The position numbers and the translations under genes were made by a program. The notes beneath the pieces were generated by a model that was not told the DNA's origin, searched no databases, and saw nothing but the letters and a program-made list of their open reading frames with translations. 64,000 nucleotides of DNA from Leptolyngbya boryana PCC 6306 (GTDB taxonomy: Bacteria; Cyanobacteriota; Cyanobacteriia; Leptolyngbyales; Leptolyngbyaceae): assembly GCF_000353285.1 (NCBI RefSeq), contig NZ_KB731324.1, positions 514,577 through 578,576 on the forward strand. The letters are read 5' to 3'. Positions 26,041-34,539 of the stretch are shown here, piece by piece (position 1 is the stretch's first letter; each line of letters begins with the position of its first letter).

Positions 26041-26574
26041 ATGAAACCACCACAAACTCTAGAAACGAAGCGATTATGCTTGAGACAGCCAATACCTGAA
26101 GATGCAGGATTGATATTTGAGCAATACGCACAAGACCCAGAGGTAACGAAGTATCTGAGTTGGCAACCTCATCAGTCTATTAGAGAGACCGATGAGTTCA
26201 TCGATCGATGTATTTCGGTTTGGGCGAATCACTCTGCATTTCCTTATGTACTGATCTGCAAGCAAGATGCCCAACTGATTGGGATGATAGAAATTCGCAT
26301 TAATCAGTACAAAGCAGATTTAGGATATGTTCTTGCAAGGTCAGAATGGGGTAAAGGGTATACAACAGAAGCGATGCAAGCACTGACGAATTGGGCATTA
26401 GCACAGAATGAGATCTATCGAGTCTGGGCTTTCTGTGATGTTGAAAATCCTGCATCGGCACGAGTGATGGAGAAAGTTGGAATGCAGAGAGAAGGGGTTT
26501 TGAAGCGATGGTTCATTCACCCAAATGTTTCTAAAGAGCCACGAGACTGTTATTGCTATGCAATTAGTAAGTAA
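26041..26574 (+). CDS. GNAT acetyltransferase (RimJ/RimL-like)
   Basis: The 177-residue protein has the RimJ/RimL-type GNAT pattern: ETKRLCLRQPIPEDAGLIF at the N-terminus, then the acetyl-CoA-binding segment RSEWGKGYTTEAMQALTNWA and NPASARVMEKVGMQREG near the end. Such enzymes acetylate N-terminal amino groups of proteins or small molecules. The specific substrate is not predictable. The gene stands alone after the TetR-controlled glycosyltransferase and has its own start ATG. The following 325 bases hold repeat copy B. Confidence 0.9.
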   Translation: MKPPQTLETKRLCLRQPIPEDAGLIFEQYAQDPEVTKYLSWQPHQSIRETDEFIDRCISVWANHSAFPYVLICKQDAQLIGMIEIRINQYKADLGYVLARSEWGKGYTTEAMQALTNWALAQNEIYRVWAFCDVENPASARVMEKVGMQREGVLKRWFIHPNVSKEPRDCYCYAISK

Positions 26575-26899
26575 GTTCCAAAAGAAAATGGTGAACGATC
26601 GTAGTAATTGATCAGCAATGCTTTTACAGCGATCTCTGAACTCAGAGAACTTCCGCCAGTCGAATGACTTGTCGCAGGGGTGAAGCGCCCTAATATCTCA
26701 TTCACTTTGGAGCAGACAAACTTTTTTCTTGAATTTGATGTCTGTTGTACTGTTCCAAGCTATAGTTTGAAGCTAAGCCGAAATCTTTATCGCTAGCTAA
26801 CAGAACTGTTAGCGCAACAAATAGAGTCTCCTCACTTCGTTGATAGTTCTCTCATCGCTACATAGCAAACGCTAATCTATAAAATTGCCCTCAGGTCAA
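26575..26899. other. Intergenic region with repeat copy B upstream of the DUF6602 gene
   Basis: This 325-base region holds copy B of the 79-bp element (26648-26726). The remainder is AT-rich and should contain the promoter of the DUF6602 gene. I see no tRNA, no convincing small gene and no strong terminator. Confidence 0.5.
26648..26726. repeat. 79-bp intergenic element, copy B
   Basis: The second copy of the element at 22602-22680 has exactly the same length and 14 substitutions but no indel. It begins AACTTCCGCC and ends in a T run. No exact flanking direct repeat is visible here, unlike copy A. In the frame that is open through copy A, copy B has a stop codon, so protein coding is unlikely for at least this copy. 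Confidence 0.8.
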
Positions 26900-27574
26900 A
26901 TGCACTCAGTTCTTTATTCTCGTTTACAAGCAATACGACAGGCGTTGGTAGCTGCCCATCAAGATGGAGGTCCAAGTGCTATTTCGGGATACGTTCGTGA
27001 GCAAACCATTAGACAACTAATCCTTCCAAGTCTACCTATCAAATATCGCAGCACAACCGGACAGATTATCGATCAATATGGAGGAAAGACTGGACAACTT
27101 GATGTGATTATCGAAAACAGTATGTTTCCAAGCATTGCAGCACCTTCCATTGCCGATGTGAGGCTTGTGCTAGCAGAAGGTGTCAGTTCTGTTATCGAGA
27201 TCAAGTCAACTTTACCCTCGCAATGGGAACAGGTTTTGTCCACAAGAGACAAGCTATACCCCATACAGCGGAGATATCGAGTGGAAAGCATCGCGCGAGG
27301 TCAAGTACCTGAGCGGATTCCGTTATTCATCATTGCGTACCAAGGATGGAACCAGTTAGAAACACTGAGATCCAAAATTAATGAGGAGGGCATTGATGGT
27401 ATCCTCGTACTCCAACCACTGCCTCTGTTTGCAGGACGCTTATATGATGACGTTTGTACCGCAACTGAGGAAAATGCCCTTTGGGCTTTCATCTGTGCGC
27501 TACACTTTCGCGCTACACAAATACTTGATGCTACTTGTGACCTTTTTGCGTATGGTCGCGGGATCACGGAATAG
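26900..27574 (+). CDS. DUF6602 protein, nuclease-like (PD-(D/E)XK pattern)
   Basis: The ATG at 26900 (AGG six bases upstream) gives 224 residues. The order of features fits DUF6602: a helical N-terminus, the block RSTTGQIIDQYGGKTGQLDVII (D68), then VSSVIEIKSTLPS with E100 and K102. That D...ExK spacing is the PD-(D/E)XK nuclease pattern. DUF6602 proteins are often near phage-defence genes but have no established function that I know. Here it stands alone, without a partner gene. It lies in an accessory stretch bordered by a repeat copy upstream and coding debris downstream. Family assignment is fairly sure; nuclease activity is inference. Confidence 0.75.
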   Translation: MHSVLYSRLQAIRQALVAAHQDGGPSAISGYVREQTIRQLILPSLPIKYRSTTGQIIDQYGGKTGQLDVIIENSMFPSIAAPSIADVRLVLAEGVSSVIEIKSTLPSQWEQVLSTRDKLYPIQRRYRVESIARGQVPERIPLFIIAYQGWNQLETLRSKINEEGIDGILVLQPLPLFAGRLYDDVCTATEENALWAFICALHFRATQILDATCDLFAYGRGITE

Positions 27575-27670
27575 CAAGACTGATGGAAGGTGTTACTTGA
27601 AGCTTTCAATTTGTTCAGCAGCTATTTCTGCTCTTTTCACTAAATCTATGCGGTCAAATTGCTGGTTCCT

Positions 27671-27742
27671 ATGACAACGAATGACGCTGAGTTACAAGCT
27701 AAAGCTCGAAATATTCTAGATAGGATCGCCTTTACTCCCTGA
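27671..27742 (+). pseudogene. Short coding remnant (23 codons), unknown
   Basis: ATG at 27671 opens a 23-residue frame, MTTNDAELQAKARNILDRIA plus FTP, before a TGA. Its composition is like a real N-terminus, and it lies in a 283-base gap between the DUF6602 gene and coaX. It may be the stub of a deleted gene. The evidence is limited to composition and position. Confidence 0.25.
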
Positions 27743-27857
27743 GTAGTACCAACCATTAAGCTGTAAGTTTATTAGTCTTCCTGCATATTCAGGTATTTAT
27801 GCGATCCGGTACAAAATAGATGGGTTGCTCTGTATCGGTAAGGACAAACCGCATTCT

Positions 27858-28640
27858 CTAAAGCATTTTCTGATGATTCCGAAGCGATCGCATTCCCCAA
27901 AACACCAAATCTAAATCAACCTGAACCTGTTCCAACTCCAAGAATTGAGCAATCAAATTTGCATCTCCTCCCGTTAACACGATCGCGCTTTCTCCCACCT
28001 GTCGATGCCAATCGGCAATAAAATCTCGGATACCTGCTAAGAGAATGTGCAAAATCCCACTCTCGATCGCGCAAACTGTATTGGTTGCCCAACGATTCGG
28101 CAACGTTGCAACTTGCTCGATCGTAGGTAATGCTGCTGTGTGATTTCCTAACGCTTGAAATTGCAACCGCACGCCAGGCGCGATCGCACCTCCAACCAAT
28201 TGATTGTTCTCATTCGCCCCTGTAAAGGTCAGCGCTGTCCCGCAATCGATTACCAGCACTGGACTCCCATAAACTTGAATTGCACCCCAAAGCGCTAAAG
28301 CTCGATCGATACCCAAAGTTGGATAAAGCTGCTGAATCGGAACATCTTGCAATTGAATTGAATACAGTTGAGGATAATCAGACCAGTAATTGGATTGCTT
28401 CGCAACAACAGACGCGATCCATAGCTCGCAGTCAATATCATTCCGTGGCTTTGATTGATTAGTAAAATTAATCAGATGTGATATACGATTAGAAGGAAAA
28501 TAAGGCAATAAATCCTGTGTTTTCTCGACAATATGCGGGGTATCCCATTTTGCTTGAATCTGATCATTTTTGAATACAGCCCAGTGCAGCCGGGAATTGC
28601 CGATATTGAGCGCAAGCCATTCACGATCGATTAGATTCAT
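27858..28640 (-). CDS. coaX: Type III pantothenate kinase
   Basis: The 260-residue ASKHA-fold enzyme has the N-terminal phosphate motif LALNIGNSRLHWAVF, GIDRALALWGA with the probable catalytic aspartate, and DCGTALTFTGANENNQLVGGAI (about 130-151). It phosphorylates pantothenate in the first step of coenzyme A synthesis and is typical of cyanobacteria. The first motif has Asn where most CoaX proteins have Asp (DxGNT); I believe this substitution is common in cyanobacteria but could not check it. The gene stands alone, divergent from flv3. Confidence 0.93.
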   Translation of the reverse strand: MNLIDREWLALNIGNSRLHWAVFKNDQIQAKWDTPHIVEKTQDLLPYFPSNRISHLINFTNQSKPRNDIDCELWIASVVAKQSNYWSDYPQLYSIQLQDVPIQQLYPTLGIDRALALWGAIQVYGSPVLVIDCGTALTFTGANENNQLVGGAIAPGVRLQFQALGNHTAALPTIEQVATLPNRWATNTVCAIESGILHILLAGIRDFIADWHRQVGESAIVLTGGDANLIAQFLELEQVQVDLDLVFWGMRSLRNHQKML

Positions 28641-28755
28641 TTATAGGTATCCTTGCTTATTAAAACTTTACAAACTGAGTTATAACGAGAGAGAATTGAA
28701 ACAGATTAAGAAAATTGTTTTACCGTTAACATATTGTTCGTAGGGAGATTGGTAT

Positions 28756-30492
28756 ATGGTCGCTTCTGCTTCTCGCCCCGCTCGATCAAGAGTGCGCCTC
28801 ACAACTGAAATCGCTGAAATTGCTCCTGAGACAACGACGATCCGCTGTTTAGACTGGGATCGCGATCGCTTCGACATCGAATTCTCACTCGAAAACGGTA
28901 CAACCTACAACTCTTTTCTGATTAAAGGTGAGAAAGTCGCGCTCGTTGATACCTCTCACGCCAAATTTCAAGAACTCTATTTAGACGCACTGAATGAGTT
29001 GATCGATCCGAAGGAAATTGATTATCTCATCATCAGCCACACTGAACCGGATCACAGCGGCTTAGTCCGCGATGTCTTAGCGCTCAACCCTGAGATTACG
29101 GTGATTGGGGCAAAGGTGGCGATTCAGTTTTTAGAAGGACTCGTGCATCAGTCTTTCAAGAGCAAGATTGTTAAAAGTGGCGATCGCTTAGATCTCGGCA
29201 ACGGTCACGAACTCGAATTCGTCTCTGCTCCGAATCTGCATTGGCCTGACACCATTTTTACTTACGACCACAAAACCCAGACGCTTTTTACCTGTGATGC
29301 ATTTGGGATGCACTTCTGCGACGATCACACCTACGACGAAGATTTAGAAATTCTCGAAGCTGAATTTCGTCTGTACTACGATTGCTTGATGGCTCCGAAC
29401 GCTCGATCGGTACTTGGTGCCATCAAACGCATCAGCGAATTGCCAGAATTCACCACGATCGCGACTGGTCACGGCCCGCTGCTGCGCTACAACATTGCAG
29501 AATTAGTTGGACGCTACAAAGATTGGAGTCAGAGCCAAGCGAAAGCAACCACAACCGTTGGGTTGTTTTATGTTTCCGGGTATGGGTATGGCGATCGCAT
29601 TGCCCAAGCGATCGCAGCCGGAATCACGAAAACAGGCGTTGCGGTTGAAATGATGGATCTGCGAGTTGCAGAACCTCAAGACGTGCGGGAATTGGTTGAA
29701 TTATCCAGCGCGGTCGTGCTAGGCATGGCTCCTCAAGTGGGCGAAATTGCAGAAAACGCGCAGGCAGCACTGGGAACTATTCTGGCAGCGGCGAACTCCA
29801 AACAGAACTTTGGATTATTTGAAGTCGGGGGCGGAAACGATGAAGCCGTTTACCCGATTCGCAACCAGTTCCGTGAAATTGGATTAACTGAGAAGTTCGA
29901 GCCGATCAAGATTGAAGTCGAACCCACCGAAGCAATTTATCAGCTTTGCGAAGAATCTGGAACCGACTTAGGACAATGGCTAACGCGCGATCGCACCGTC
30001 AAACAGATGAAAGCGCTCGATACCGAGTTAGATAAAGCCCTCGGTCGGATTAGCGGCGGTTTGTACATCATCACGGCGAAAAAGGGCGACATCTCTAGTG
30101 CGATGTTGGCTTCTTGGGTTGCTCAAGCGAGTTCTGAGCCGTTAGGAGTCTCGATCGCGGTTGCCAAAGATCGAGCAATTGAATCGTTCCTGCATGTCGG
30201 CGATCGCTTTGTGCTGAATGCGCTCGAAGAGGGCAAGTATCAGACCTTGATGAAGCATTTCCTAAAGCGATTTGCCCCAGGAGCCGATCGCTTTGCTGAT
30301 GTCGCAAACTATCCCGCGACCAATGGTTCACCAATTCTTGCGGATGCCTTGGCATACATGGAATGCGAAGTCGTCAGCCGAATGGAATGTAGCGATCACT
30401 GGATTGTTTACAGTACCGTGACTGCTGGACGAGTTGCGAAAGCAGATTCGCTGACAGCGGTTCATCATCGGAAAGTTGGAAACCACTATTAA
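28756..30492 (+). CDS. flv3: Flavodiiron protein Flv3
   Basis: The 578-residue protein has the three-domain cyanobacterial layout: a metallo-beta-lactamase diiron domain, a flavodoxin domain (about 265-410) and a C-terminal flavin reductase domain. The diiron ligands are canonical: HTEPDH at residues 95-100 and further His/Asp residues at CDAFGMHFCDDH. Sequence along its length agrees with Synechocystis Flv3 as I remember it, including LDWDRDRFDIEF. Flv3 with Flv1 reduces O2 to water using photosystem I electrons, protecting cells under fluctuating light. AGGGAG lies nine bases before the ATG. The Flv1 gene follows after 126 bases. Confidence 0.94.
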   Translation: MVASASRPARSRVRLTTEIAEIAPETTTIRCLDWDRDRFDIEFSLENGTTYNSFLIKGEKVALVDTSHAKFQELYLDALNELIDPKEIDYLIISHTEPDHSGLVRDVLALNPEITVIGAKVAIQFLEGLVHQSFKSKIVKSGDRLDLGNGHELEFVSAPNLHWPDTIFTYDHKTQTLFTCDAFGMHFCDDHTYDEDLEILEAEFRLYYDCLMAPNARSVLGAIKRISELPEFTTIATGHGPLLRYNIAELVGRYKDWSQSQAKATTTVGLFYVSGYGYGDRIAQAIAAGITKTGVAVEMMDLRVAEPQDVRELVELSSAVVLGMAPQVGEIAENAQAALGTILAAANSKQNFGLFEVGGGNDEAVYPIRNQFREIGLTEKFEPIKIEVEPTEAIYQLCEESGTDLGQWLTRDRTVKQMKALDTELDKALGRISGGLYIITAKKGDISSAMLASWVAQASSEPLGVSIAVAKDRAIESFLHVGDRFVLNALEEGKYQTLMKHFLKRFAPGADRFADVANYPATNGSPILADALAYMECEVVSRMECSDHWIVYSTVTAGRVAKADSLTAVHHRKVGNHY

Positions 30493-30496
30493 TTTT

Positions 30497-30600
30497 AGTG
30501 GGGAGTGGGGAGTAGGGAGTAAGTTAGTTTGCGCCTCAGGGTTCAAAGAACAAAAAATTCTTATCGTCTCCCCACTCCCTACCCCCCACTCCCTACCCCC
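30497..30600. repeat. Heptad repeat hairpin between flv3 and flv1, locus 2 of 5
   Basis: GGGGAGT-type heptads at 30497-30520 and ACTCCCC-type heptads at 30568-30600 face each other across 47 bases, so the transcript could fold into a long GC-rich hairpin between the two flavodiiron genes. The same heptad occurs at four other intergenic sites in the window. Confidence 0.85.
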
Positions 30601-30618
30601 TAACCCTTGATTTGTCCT

Positions 30619-32340
30619 ATGGTTCAACCTCGATCGCGAGATGTCCAAGTTGCCGAAATTGCCCAAAATACGCGCGTCTTACGATCTCGCACTTGGGATC
30701 GTCTCAAGTTTGAAGTCGAATACGCGCGACAAAAAGGCACAACCGCGAATAGCTATCTCATTCAGGCTGAGAAAAGTGCCCTGATTGATCCGCCCGGAGA
30801 ATCCTTCACCGATATTTTTCTGAAAGAACTCCACGATCATCAATACTTTCAAAAGCTGGATTACGTGATTCTCGGTCACGTGAACTCCAATCGGATTGAG
30901 ACTATCAAGCGACTGCTGGAAATTGCGCCACAGATTACGATCGTGTGCTCTAAACCTGCGGTCAATACTCTGAAAGCGGCGTTTCCCAATCAAGAACTCA
31001 ACCTCTACGCAGTTCGAGGGGAAGAAGTGCTCGATCTCGGAAAAGGGCATGAATTGCAGTTTGCATTTACACCCACTCCACGCTGGGTCGATGGAATCTG
31101 CACCTACGATCCAGCGACTCGAATTCTCTATACAGACAAGTTCTTTGGCGCTCACGTTTGCGATGATCCGATCTTCGATGAGAACTGGAAAAAACTCGAT
31201 GACGATCGACATTACTACTTCGATTGTCTACATGCAGCTCAGTCCAAACAAGTTGAAGATGCGATCGACAAACTCTCCCGCTTTCGTCCCAAATGGTATG
31301 GAGTCGGTCATGGCCCGATTGTTCGCTACAGCCAAAGCCGCCTAAAACTTGAATATCTCGAATGGTGCGAGCAGCAAGAAACTCAAGAACTCTCTGTCGC
31401 CCTGCTTTACACTTCCGCCTATGGCAATACCGCAACGGTCGCTCACGCGATCGCGAAAGGCTTAACCGATACTGAAATCAACGTCGAATCGATCAATTGT
31501 GAACTCGCTGATCCAGCAGAGATTACAGCCGCGATCGAGCAATGTGATGGCTTTGTCATCGGCTCTCCAACCCTCGGCGGACATGCCCCCACTCAAATGC
31601 AAACTGCATTAGGTTTAGTCCTTTCTACTGCTTCTAAGACCAAGATTGCGGGCGTATTTGGGTCGTATGGTTGGAGTGGAGAAGCGATCGACTTACTCGA
31701 AAGCAAACTTCAAGATGCTGGATTTGCCTTTGGATTTGACACCATTCGCGTCAAGTTCAAGCCGACTGAGGAAGACTTACAGCACTGTGAAAAGGCAGGG
31801 ACAGAATTCGCTCAGGCATTGAAGAAAGCGAAAAAAGCGCGTGCGCCTCGTCAAGTTGTTGCAGAAGTTCAAAGCGATCGTACTGAGCAAGCTTTAGGTC
31901 GTGTCATTGGGTCATTATGCGTCATTACCGCAAATCAGGGAGAAACGCCGTTTGGAATTCTCACTTCTTGGGTTTCGCAAGCGACTTTTACACCACCTGG
32001 TGTGACGATCGCGGTTCCGAAAGGTCGGGCTGAGGGTGTGCTCGATCAAGCTGAAACGCCGTTTGTTCTGAACATTCTGAGAGAAGGTCGAAATGTCAGA
32101 CGGAATTTCATCAAGATGACTGCCCCCGGAGAAGATCGCTTTGCTGAATTAAGTACGGAAACTGCGGCAAACGGCTGTGTCGTGTTACTCGATGCACTCG
32201 CCTATCTAGAGTGCAAGATCCAAAACCGAATGGACTGCGGCGATCATTGGTTACTGTACGCGACTGTCGAGAATGGCAAAGTCCTCGAAACGACGGGAAT
32301 GACTGCGATTCAGCATCGTAAGTCTGCGACTGCCTATTAA
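30619..32340 (+). CDS. flv1: Flavodiiron protein Flv1 (non-canonical metal site)
   Basis: I use the ATG at 30619, giving 573 residues; a TTG four codons earlier is not supported. The layout matches Flv3, but where the diiron motif HxExDH should be the protein reads GHVNSNR (residues 86-92), so several ligands are replaced. This ligand loss is characteristic of cyanobacterial Flv1, and TANSYLIQAEKSALIDPPGESF also matches Flv1 as remembered. The C-terminal flavodoxin and flavin reductase domains are intact. Flv1 works as a heterooligomer with Flv3 in O2 photoreduction. The gene follows flv3 across a heptad-repeat hairpin. Confidence 0.92.
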   Translation: MVQPRSRDVQVAEIAQNTRVLRSRTWDRLKFEVEYARQKGTTANSYLIQAEKSALIDPPGESFTDIFLKELHDHQYFQKLDYVILGHVNSNRIETIKRLLEIAPQITIVCSKPAVNTLKAAFPNQELNLYAVRGEEVLDLGKGHELQFAFTPTPRWVDGICTYDPATRILYTDKFFGAHVCDDPIFDENWKKLDDDRHYYFDCLHAAQSKQVEDAIDKLSRFRPKWYGVGHGPIVRYSQSRLKLEYLEWCEQQETQELSVALLYTSAYGNTATVAHAIAKGLTDTEINVESINCELADPAEITAAIEQCDGFVIGSPTLGGHAPTQMQTALGLVLSTASKTKIAGVFGSYGWSGEAIDLLESKLQDAGFAFGFDTIRVKFKPTEEDLQHCEKAGTEFAQALKKAKKARAPRQVVAEVQSDRTEQALGRVIGSLCVITANQGETPFGILTSWVSQATFTPPGVTIAVPKGRAEGVLDQAETPFVLNILREGRNVRRNFIKMTAPGEDRFAELSTETAANGCVVLLDALAYLECKIQNRMDCGDHWLLYATVENGKVLETTGMTAIQHRKSATAY

Positions 32341-32341
32341 G

Positions 32342-32378
32342 GTGGGGAAGTAGGGGAATGGGAAGTCCCCACTCCCTC
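32342..32378. repeat. Heptad-like repeat after flv1, locus 3 of 5
   Basis: A short purine-rich arm (GTGGGGAAGTAGGGGAATGGG) is followed by AGTCCCCACTCCCTC, able to fold back on itself. It lies directly after the flv1 stop and may help end the transcript. It belongs to the same GGGGAGT heptad class as the other loci. Confidence 0.7.
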
Positions 32379-32434
32379 TGATATTCACGCCCCGATCGTG
32401 TCCATATTGAATGGGAACCCACCTCCCTTTCGAT

Positions 32435-33382
32435 ATGCCCAAAATTAGCATCTGTATTCCCACCTATAATCGCGCCCACCTTTTGCCGGATGCGATCGAC
32501 AGTGTTTTTGCACAAACGATTGCCGATTGGGAGTTGATCATCTGTGACGATGGCTCAAAAGATGCCACGCCAGAAGTGTTATCGCGCTATCACGACCCCC
32601 GAATTCGATACATCCGGCATTCTCGCAATGTTGGCAAAAGTAACAACATGCGATCGGGCTTTGAAATCGCAACCGGAACGTATTTTATTAAATTCGACGA
32701 TGACGATCGCTTAACGCCTGAGTTCTTAGAGAAAACAAGTGAAATTCTCGATCGCAATTCAACGATCGATTTTGTCGGAACTGACCATTGGATCATCGAT
32801 TCCAAAGGGCAGAGAGACCATGCTTTTAGCGATCAGAACTCTCACAAATGGGGCAGAACAGAACTATCCGAAGGCATTCCCGATAACCTACTCGCAACAG
32901 TCTTCGTCAAACAAAGTTTTCAAATTGGGGCAACGCTGTTTAGAACACAAGCATTGCATGAGGTAGACTACATGCGCCCCAACATTCAAAACTGCGAAGA
33001 TAATGATTTGTTCGTCAGATTAGCCTTAGAGGGAAAGCAAGGATACTACTTACCTCAACGCCTCATGGAATACCGTGTTCATGCGGAACAGCAAGGCATC
33101 GATCGCGCCATTCCTTATCTCAAAGACAAGCTTACCTATCTCAACAATTTTGAATTCCCTGATTCAGGTTTAGAGAAAATTCGGCGATCGCGGCTCGCTG
33201 AAACTCAATTGCTGCTTGGATTGCGTCTGATCGAAGTCGGCGAAACCGCAACCGGACGAAACTTAGTGCGATCGGGCAAGTTCGCTTCAATTTCTAAAGC
33301 CTATACGGGTTTAGCCCTATCGCTCTTGCCCAAATCGCTGCGACAAACTGCCTTCCAAGGACTGCGCAAACTTAAGCCCTAA
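32435..33382 (+). CDS. Family 2 glycosyltransferase
   Basis: I prefer the ATG at 32435, giving 315 residues, because the family pattern starts immediately (MPKISICIPTYNRAHLL). An upstream ATG at 32411 is in frame but adds eight residues with no family match. The GT-A domain has ICDDGSKDATPE, the DxD-type FDDDDRLTP, and ED/ND motifs later (NCEDNDLFVRL). It transfers a sugar from a nucleotide donor, probably to an exopolysaccharide, glycan or lipid acceptor. The acceptor is not predictable. It follows flv1 and is convergent with the DUF3143 gene, four bases from overlap. Confidence 0.88.
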   Translation: MPKISICIPTYNRAHLLPDAIDSVFAQTIADWELIICDDGSKDATPEVLSRYHDPRIRYIRHSRNVGKSNNMRSGFEIATGTYFIKFDDDDRLTPEFLEKTSEILDRNSTIDFVGTDHWIIDSKGQRDHAFSDQNSHKWGRTELSEGIPDNLLATVFVKQSFQIGATLFRTQALHEVDYMRPNIQNCEDNDLFVRLALEGKQGYYLPQRLMEYRVHAEQQGIDRAIPYLKDKLTYLNNFEFPDSGLEKIRRSRLAETQLLLGLRLIEVGETATGRNLVRSGKFASISKAYTGLALSLLPKSLRQTAFQGLRKLKP

Positions 33383-33645
33383 GGACCACCAAATACCGCA
33401 TCCTCAACATCTTGACGACTGAGCGAATATTTGAACGATCGCTGAATATCACGCCCCTCAATGTTGAGATATCGCACGCTCAGTTGATCGACATCTAACA
33501 TCAGTTCAGCCTGCCATTTTGGGCGTTCGATCGTCCAGCAGTGAAGTTCCTGGCTATCTTGTTCGCAGCCCATATCAGACAGCCATTCTTCGATCGCAGG
33601 CAGCGGATGATTGTAAAGCGGAGTGTCGGCAGAAGGTAAAGCCAT
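33379..33645 (-). CDS. DUF3143 protein
   Basis: The 88-residue protein fits the cyanobacterial DUF3143 family: SADTPLYNHPLPAIEEWL at the N-terminus and RDIQRSFKYSLSRQDVEDAVF at the end. The function is unknown. Its 3' end overlaps the GT2 stop by four bases on the opposite strand. The J-domain gene upstream on the same strand, 87 bases away, is a neighbour I associate with DUF3143 in other cyanobacteria, suggesting a shared chaperone-linked role; that is inference. Confidence 0.82.
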   Translation of the reverse strand: MALPSADTPLYNHPLPAIEEWLSDMGCEQDSQELHCWTIERPKWQAELMLDVDQLSVRYLNIEGRDIQRSFKYSLSRQDVEDAVFGGP

Positions 33646-33732
33646 AGCTAGAGTAATTTCACCTGTAAGGATTTGGGGTATATCTCATTTCTATCAACGA
33701 TTGGCTCATTCCTCAATTCAAAGCCAAGTTCT

Positions 33733-34380
33733 CTAAGACACTGGCGGATTGGATGGCTCAGTCTTTTGCTCAATCTCTGTGGTCAATGCAGAGTTCAATG
33801 CAGAATTTTCAGATGCAGTCTCCGGCGACGGTAGAAGTTCTTGTGCAGGTGTCTCTTGAACTGGCTGCACTTCTTCTACAATTTCTTTCACTGTGAAATG
33901 TTGAGCCGTGAGTGGCTGAAATGCTTGATCACCGCGAGTAATGCCGATCATAATCGCCAAAATCAAACATCCAACAAACGTTACACCCAGGATGAATAGC
34001 GCAAACAATTCGCCCGGAGATAAAGGTCGATCCGTTGCATCCAAATACGCTGAAGACTTTGGTTCAGGCTGATTCGGTTTGTGCAGGCTCGGCAACGGGC
34101 GCACCACAACTACCCGCGAATATCCAATTGCGCGATCGTATGCTGTACGACGCTCCGGATTGCTCAAGGTCGCGTATGCTTCATTTAAGCGCTGAAACTT
34201 CCTCGTTGCGATCGCGGTCGGCAGTTCCGTCGTATCCGGATGATAAAGCTTACTCAGTTCCCGATACGCCTGACGAATCTCCCGCACCGAAGTCGAAGGA
34301 TGCAGCCCTAACAACGCATAATGATTTGGCTCGTTTCCTGAATCAGATCGTTTTTCCTCTGCCACTGGCTCGTCCTTCAA
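33733..34380 (-). CDS. J-domain protein with one membrane segment
   Basis: The 215-residue protein has an N-terminal J domain (residues about 19-84) with the essential HPD motif at 47-49 in KLYHPDTTE, so it can stimulate an Hsp70. There is no Gly/Phe or zinc-finger region, so it is a type III DnaJ protein. A linker leads to one membrane segment (ELFALFILGVTFVGCLILAI, about residues 130-150). The C-terminal part is acidic and Glu/Pro-rich, probably disordered. It may tether Hsp70 to a membrane. It precedes DUF3143 in the same direction. Confidence 0.88.
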   Translation of the reverse strand: MKDEPVAEEKRSDSGNEPNHYALLGLHPSTSVREIRQAYRELSKLYHPDTTELPTAIATRKFQRLNEAYATLSNPERRTAYDRAIGYSRVVVVRPLPSLHKPNQPEPKSSAYLDATDRPLSPGELFALFILGVTFVGCLILAIMIGITRGDQAFQPLTAQHFTVKEIVEEVQPVQETPAQELLPSPETASENSALNSALTTEIEQKTEPSNPPVS

Positions 34381-34539
34381 AGCATTAGGACTATTATTGT
34401 CGCCCTAGCAAAACTCTGCAAGACTTTCGCGGTTTTGGAGTGTGCTGCAAATCTTAACCCAATCCAAACCCAGGGATTACCTGCCCTTGATCTTCAAAGA
34501 CTACAGTGAATGGCGGGCTTTCAAGATGGAGCAGAGTTC

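Noticed and set aside
30679-31212. 177-residue antisense open frame inside flv1
   Set aside because: It lies wholly inside a well-conserved gene on the opposite strand and has no recognisable protein features.
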